Source: JBKJTP01 sp046590195 (GTDB taxonomy: Bacteria > Bacteroidota > Ignavibacteria > Palsa-1295). Taken from it: a stretch of 7,648 nucleotides of DNA. Shown here piece after piece: positions 5,006 through 7,648 of this stretch. The position numbers were made by a program, and so were the translations under genes. How positions within the stretch are numbered: position 1 is the first letter of the stretch; each line of letters starts with the position of its first letter. Where the stretch lies: the NCBI GenBank assembly GCA_046590195.1, contig JBKJTP010000206.1:1-7648 (forward strand), in the 5' to 3' direction. The notes under the pieces were generated by a model. That model was not told the origin of the DNA. It was given only the letters and a program-made list of their open reading frames with translations, and searched no databases.

Positions 5006-5374
5006 TTAGATGACCTCTGGTGCCAACGAAACGATCTTCATGTACTGGCGCTCGCGAAGCTCGCGGGCGACTGGTCCGAAGATACGCGTGCCACGTGGTT
5101 CGCCCTGGGTATTGAGAAGTACGACAGCGTTCTCGTCGAAGCGGATATAGCTGCCGTCCTTACGGCGTGTTTCCTTCTTTGTGCGGACGATAACGGCCTT
5201 CGAAACTTCACCCTTCTTTACCTGTCCATTCGGAATCGCAGCCTTAACGCTTACGACAATCACATCACCGACGCCTGCATAGCGGCGCTCATGGCCACCG
5301 AGGACACGGATACAGCGGACGCGTTTCGCACCGGAGTTATCCGCAACCACTAGATTTGATTCTTCCTGGATCAT
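5006..5374 (-). CDS. rplN: 50S ribosomal protein L14
   Basis: 122 residues, exactly the standard length. L14 lies at the subunit interface, contributes to an intersubunit bridge, and in many bacteria is the docking site of the silencing factor RsfS. The protein starts MIQEESNLVVADNSGAKRVRCIRVLGG, then VSVKAAIPNGQVKKGEV, KKETRRKDGSYIRFDENAVVLLN (66-88) and the closing PRGTRIFGPVARELR (93-107). All are highly conserved. In Escherichia coli this is the first gene of the spc operon. Here an 83-nt gap separates it from rpsQ, and I see no convincing promoter or terminator in that gap, so read-through from the S10 part is likely. The gap holds three tandem CTTARC hexamers (5398-5415). Confidence 0.98.
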   Translation of the reverse strand: MIQEESNLVVADNSGAKRVRCIRVLGGHERRYAGVGDVIVVSVKAAIPNGQVKKGEVSKAVIVRTKKETRRKDGSYIRFDENAVVLLNTQGEPRGTRIFGPVARELRERQYMKIVSLAPEVI

Positions 5375-5457
5375 GACTCTAAATACTTATAAACGTTCTT
5401 AACCTTAGCCTTAGCTTTGGATTGCCTCTAACAAGGCGAATCGATAATACCCGACGA

Positions 5458-5757
5458 TTACTTCGCGCGCTCGAGGACCTCAACTACTCTCCAACGCTTC
5501 GTCTTCGAGAGAGGACGGGTCTCCATGATACGTACCGTATCACCGAGCTTTGCGTTGTTCTGCTCGTCATGAGCCACGAACTTCGTCGTCTTCTTGAAGT
5601 ACTTCTTGTAGAGAGGATGTGGTACCTGGCGCACGAGTGCGACAACTACCGTCTTCTCCATCTTGTCACTCACGACCTTGCCCGTACGCTCTTTGCGGCG
5701 TCCACGTGCGTTTTCTGGTCCGATGATGCCTGCTTCGTTAGTAACCTGATCAGCCAT
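5458..5757 (-). CDS. rpsQ: 30S ribosomal protein S17 with short N-terminal extension
   Basis: 99 residues against about 80-90 for most bacterial S17. S17 is a primary 16S rRNA binder of the OB fold. The conserved core begins at about residue 23 (KERTGKVVSDKMEKTVVVALVR) and continues with HPLYKKYFKKTTKFVAHDE and the signature GDTVRIMETRPLSKTKRWRVVEVLE (72-96). The first 22 residues (MADQVTNEAGIIGPENARGR) are an extra polar segment. There is no ATG between it and the core other than Met33 inside the conserved core, so the extension is probably translated. It follows rpmC after 32 nt. No Shine-Dalgarno is visible. Confidence 0.97.
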   Translation of the reverse strand: MADQVTNEAGIIGPENARGRRKERTGKVVSDKMEKTVVVALVRQVPHPLYKKYFKKTTKFVAHDEQNNAKLGDTVRIMETRPLSKTKRWRVVEVLERAK

Positions 5758-5789
5758 GTGATTGCTTGTTCGGCTTAAAAGTGTTCTGC

Positions 5790-6023
5790 TTACTTAGTTG
5801 CGCTAGCTGCTGACGCAGTTGCCGCTGCCTTCTTCTGCTCAGTGAGCATTGTCTTCAGACGTGCGATGTCCTTGCGAAGTGTGACGAACTGCGCGGTGTT
5901 CTCCAGCTGTCCGATGGACTTCTGGAACTGCAGTGCGGTCAAACGCGCCTGGTTGTCGTTGATCTGCTTGTTCAGCTGATCCGCGGTCCAATTTCTGATG
6001 TCACTTGCCTTTAAGCCCTTCAT
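5790..6023 (-). CDS. rpmC: 50S ribosomal protein L29
   Basis: 77 residues, slightly longer than the usual 60-70. L29 is a two-helix coiled-coil protein next to the peptide exit tunnel, near the trigger factor and SRP docking site. The first helix is KASDIRNWTADQLNKQINDN. The second contains the family block LQFQKSIGQLENTA...LRKDIARLKTML (31-60). The last 13 residues are Lys/Ala/Ser/Thr-rich and likely disordered, a milder form of the tails on S3 and L22. It follows rplP by 49 nt and precedes rpsQ by 32 nt, the standard order. Confidence 0.96.
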   Translation of the reverse strand: MKGLKASDIRNWTADQLNKQINDNQARLTALQFQKSIGQLENTAQFVTLRKDIARLKTMLTEQKKAAATASAASATK

Positions 6024-6072
6024 AACTCTCTCAAAAAAAACTTCTTACGTGTGGAAGTACTCTAAAACGAGA

Positions 6073-6510
6073 TTACTTCTTAACAATAGCCTCTGCAACG
6101 TAGTCAGGACGGATGACCATCTTGACCTTAACCGGCAACTTGTGTGATGCAAGGCGCATCGCCTCTGTAGCGAGCTCCTGCGAGACGCCACCGATCTCAA
6201 ACATCACGCGGCCTGGCTTTACGCAGGCGACCCAGAATTCCGGAGAACCCTTACCAGATCCCATTCGGGTTTCTGCTGGCTTCTTCGTGATCGGCTTATC
6301 CGGGAAGATACGGATCCAGATCTTACCATCGCGCTTCATGGTACGCGAAAGCGTAACACGAACTGCTTCGATCTGACGGCTGGTGATCCAACCTGACTCA
6401 AGCGACTTGAGACCGAACGATCCGAAATCGACGTTCGTACCGCGCGTCTCATGACCGCTCATCTTGCCGCGCATCTGCTTGCGATACTTAACTCTCTTTG
6501 GTAACAGCAT
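6073..6510 (-). CDS. rplP: 50S ribosomal protein L16
   Basis: 145 residues, within the normal range. L16 binds 23S rRNA at the base of the central protuberance and helps position tRNA in the A and P sites; it joins late in assembly. The start MLLPKRVKYRKQMRGKMSG is canonical. ESGWITSRQIEAVRVTLSR follows at 38-56, then GKIWIRIFPDKPITKKPAE and TRMGSGKGSPEFWVACVKPG. The arginine of the RMGxGKG loop (Arg82) corresponds to the site hydroxylated by YcfD-type oxygenases in some bacteria (established for Escherichia coli; not shown here). AGGA lies 10 nt before the ATG, a modest ribosome-binding site. The gap from rpsC is 72 nt. Confidence 0.98.
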   Translation of the reverse strand: MLLPKRVKYRKQMRGKMSGHETRGTNVDFGSFGLKSLESGWITSRQIEAVRVTLSRTMKRDGKIWIRIFPDKPITKKPAETRMGSGKGSPEFWVACVKPGRVMFEIGGVSQELATEAMRLASHKLPVKVKMVIRPDYVAEAIVKK

Positions 6511-6582
6511 TGTAGTACTTTCCTAAGCTTTGTGACGCCTTCCGCGTTACGCTCTTGCGATTGGTGTTGTGTGAGCTGCTAC

Positions 6583-7473
6583 TTAAGCTGAAGCTCCGCC
6601 GTCTGAAGGACGATTGAGGTTAAGACCTGGACGTCCGCCGCCTTCGCGACCACCGCCCTGACCACCGCGTCCACCACGACCGCCGCCGCCTTCGCGACCG
6701 CCGCCACCCTCGCCACCACCTTCACCACCGCGACCACGTCCTCCGCGACGGCGGCGCTCGCCACCTGCTGCGGAAACGATAGGACGCTTGTCCTTCTGCT
6801 CGCCACCATTTACAGCGATCTCTGCTGCAGCCTGTAGCGGGGTTTCGCCGATGATGTCACCGTGACAAACCCAAACCTTGATACCGATAGCACCCTGCTG
6901 GGTCTGTGCGGTACTCTTTGCAAAGTCAATGTCAGCGCGTAGTGTGTGCAGTGGGATACGACCTTCCTTGTACTGCTCACTACGTGCGATCTCAGCTCCG
7001 CCCAAACGGCCTGCTACCATTACGCGGATGCCCTCAGCACCAGAACGCATTGCGGTAGAGATCGCGCTCTTCATTGCGCGACGGAAAGAGATACGACCCT
7101 CGAGCTGCTGTGCGATCTGATCGCCAATAAGCTGAGCGTCTGTTTCGGGGCGCTTCACTTCGTTGATAAGGATCTTGACTTCCTTACCAGCGGTAATATT
7201 CTTGAGCTCTTCTTCGAGCTGTGCGATCTCCTTGCCGCTCTTACCGATAACAACACCAGGACGCGAGGTGTGTATGGTCAGAACGATACGCTTTGTCGTG
7301 CGGTCCAACGTGAGCTTCGCGATACCCGCACGCTTCAAACGATTCTTTACATAAGAACGAATGAGATTATCCTCTTCGAGCTTCTGTGCAAAGTTCTTAT
7401 CATCATACCAGCGAGCATCCCAGGTCTTGGTTACCGCGAGTCTGAAGCCTATTGGGTGAGTTTTCTGTCCCAA
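6583..7473 (-). CDS. rpsC: 30S ribosomal protein S3 with Gly/Arg-rich C-terminal tail
   Basis: 296 residues against about 210-240 for typical S3. S3 lies at the mRNA entrance on the head of the small subunit. The KH2 RNA-binding domain has its GxxG loop at G77-K78-S79-G80 within RPGVVIGKSGKEI. The C-terminal S3 domain has RRAMKSAISTAMRSGAEGIRV (131-151), GRLGGAEIARSE and HTLRADIDFA (176-185), ending at GVKVW-like IKVWVCHGDIIGETP. Residues 237-281 are an almost pure Gly/Arg/Glu tract, followed by a short end NLNRPSDGGASA. The start is TTG at 7473-7471: an in-frame TAG lies three codons upstream and the product then begins MGQKTHPIGFRL, the near-invariant family start. The 11-mer TAACGAAGTAG ends 6 nt before the TTG. 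No Shine-Dalgarno is seen. Confidence 0.97.
   Translation of the reverse strand: MGQKTHPIGFRLAVTKTWDARWYDDKNFAQKLEEDNLIRSYVKNRLKRAGIAKLTLDRTTKRIVLTIHTSRPGVVIGKSGKEIAQLEEELKNITAGKEVKILINEVKRPETDAQLIGDQIAQQLEGRISFRRAMKSAISTAMRSGAEGIRVMVAGRLGGAEIARSEQYKEGRIPLHTLRADIDFAKSTAQTQQGAIGIKVWVCHGDIIGETPLQAAAEIAVNGGEQKDKRPIVSAAGGERRRRGGRGRGGEGGGEGGGGREGGGGRGGRGGQGGGREGGGRPGLNLNRPSDGGASA
6631..6765 (-). repeat. Low-complexity Gly/Arg-coding tract in rpsC
   Basis: This stretch encodes residues 237-281 of S3, made up almost only of Gly, Arg and Glu with one Gln. The glycine runs of up to four are broken by RG and RGG steps. At the DNA level it is a degenerate GGN/CGN-rich tract, prone to slippage and therefore likely to vary in length between strains. 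The composition resembles disordered RGG-type RNA-binding tails. Confidence 0.85.
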
Positions 7474-7507
7474 GCGATTCTACTTCGTTAGATGTTGAAA
7501 AATTTGC

Positions 7508-7648
7508 TTATGCTGCAGCAGCTTCGCTGCTTGTTGCCTTCTTCGCAGTCTTCTTAGCTGCTGGCTTTGTTGCACCACCCTTGGCGGTACCGCCCTTGGC
7601 AGCGCGCGCCTCTCTCATGCTCTTTGCCTTGGCCATCGATGGAGCATT
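7508..7648 (-). CDS. rplV: 50S ribosomal protein L22, C-terminal tail (partial, runs off right edge)
   Basis: The open frame enters from the right edge and ends with TAA at 7510-7508, showing 46 residues. These are Ala/Lys/Gly/Thr-rich: a MAKAKSMREARAAKGG stretch, then KPAAKKTAKKATSSEAAAA. The conserved L22 core is outside the window, so the identity rests on position: rplV is directly upstream of rpsC in almost all bacterial S10 clusters, and the basic Ala/Lys composition fits an extended L22 tail. Most bacterial L22 proteins are about 110-120 residues and end close to the core, so this would be a long extension. The gap to rpsC is 34 nt. An unrelated small basic protein inserted here cannot be excluded from this fragment. 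Confidence 0.72.
   Translation of the reverse strand, partial: NAPSMAKAKSMREARAAKGGTAKGGATKPAAKKTAKKATSSEAAAA

Noticed and set aside
4817..5353. A 178-codon open frame on the plus strand
   Set aside because: It is antisense to rplX and rplN, both certain. It contains no credible motifs or start signal.
5375..5457. A separate spc promoter (TATTAT at the rpsQ end)
   Set aside because: A TATTAT hexamer occurs just after the rpsQ stop on the minus strand, but no acceptable -35 lies 16-18 nt upstream. Evidence is too weak to call.
6579..6809. A 76-codon Ala/Val-rich frame on the minus strand
   Set aside because: It is a frame-shifted reading of the Gly/Arg tract of rpsC; low complexity makes all frames stay open.
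6946..7491. A 181-codon open frame on the plus strand
   Set aside because: It is antisense to rpsC. Composition reflects the complement of S3 codons.

Overview
The window is one long bacterial ribosomal-protein cluster followed by two unrelated genes, and every gene I can support lies on the minus strand. Transcription order, from the right edge leftward, is: rplV (L22, C-terminal tail only), rpsC (S3), rplP (L16), rpmC (L29), rpsQ (S17), rplN (L14), rplX (L24), rplE (L5), rpsN (S14), rpsH (S8), rplF (L6), rplR (L18), rpsE (S5), rpmD (L30). This is the classic S10-spc order. Straight after rpmD there is a 12-bp perfect terminator-like hairpin. A small predicted lipoprotein gene, a second strong terminator, and the first 89 codons of a PAS-domain protein running off the left edge follow. 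The usual continuation of the spc operon (rplO for L15, secY) is not here.

Organism: a bacterium, from the protein families and gene order. Only one gene (rpmD) has a textbook Shine-Dalgarno sequence, three ribosomal genes use GTG or TTG starts, the lipoprotein resembles Bacteroidota-type small lipoproteins, and the PAS N-terminus resembles those of Bacteroidota-type sensor kinases. This points to the FCB group (Bacteroidota, or a Chlorobi/Ignavibacteria/Kapabacteria relative), but that is inference. S14 is the short zinc-binding form.

The cluster is loosely packed. All thirteen junctions have positive gaps (17 to 180 nt, mean about 67 nt) and no genes overlap. The gaps hold most of the unexplained structure. 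The rplF-rplR gap carries a pair of 33-nt inverted arms, each made of four degenerate heptamers (consensus CTGAACG). The rpsN-rpsH gap carries a 26-bp imperfect duplication of the 3' end of rpsN including its stop codon, then several hairpins leading up to the S8 start, two of which exclude each other. An identical 11-mer lies just upstream of the two non-ATG starts of rpsC and rpsN.

Several ribosomal proteins carry extra low-complexity tails: a Gly/Arg-rich C-terminus on S3, an Ala/Lys-rich one on L22, and N-terminal extensions on L5 and S17. I see no defence, mobile or biosynthetic system. The interest lies in the decorations and intergenic structures of an otherwise core operon, and in its early end after rpmD.
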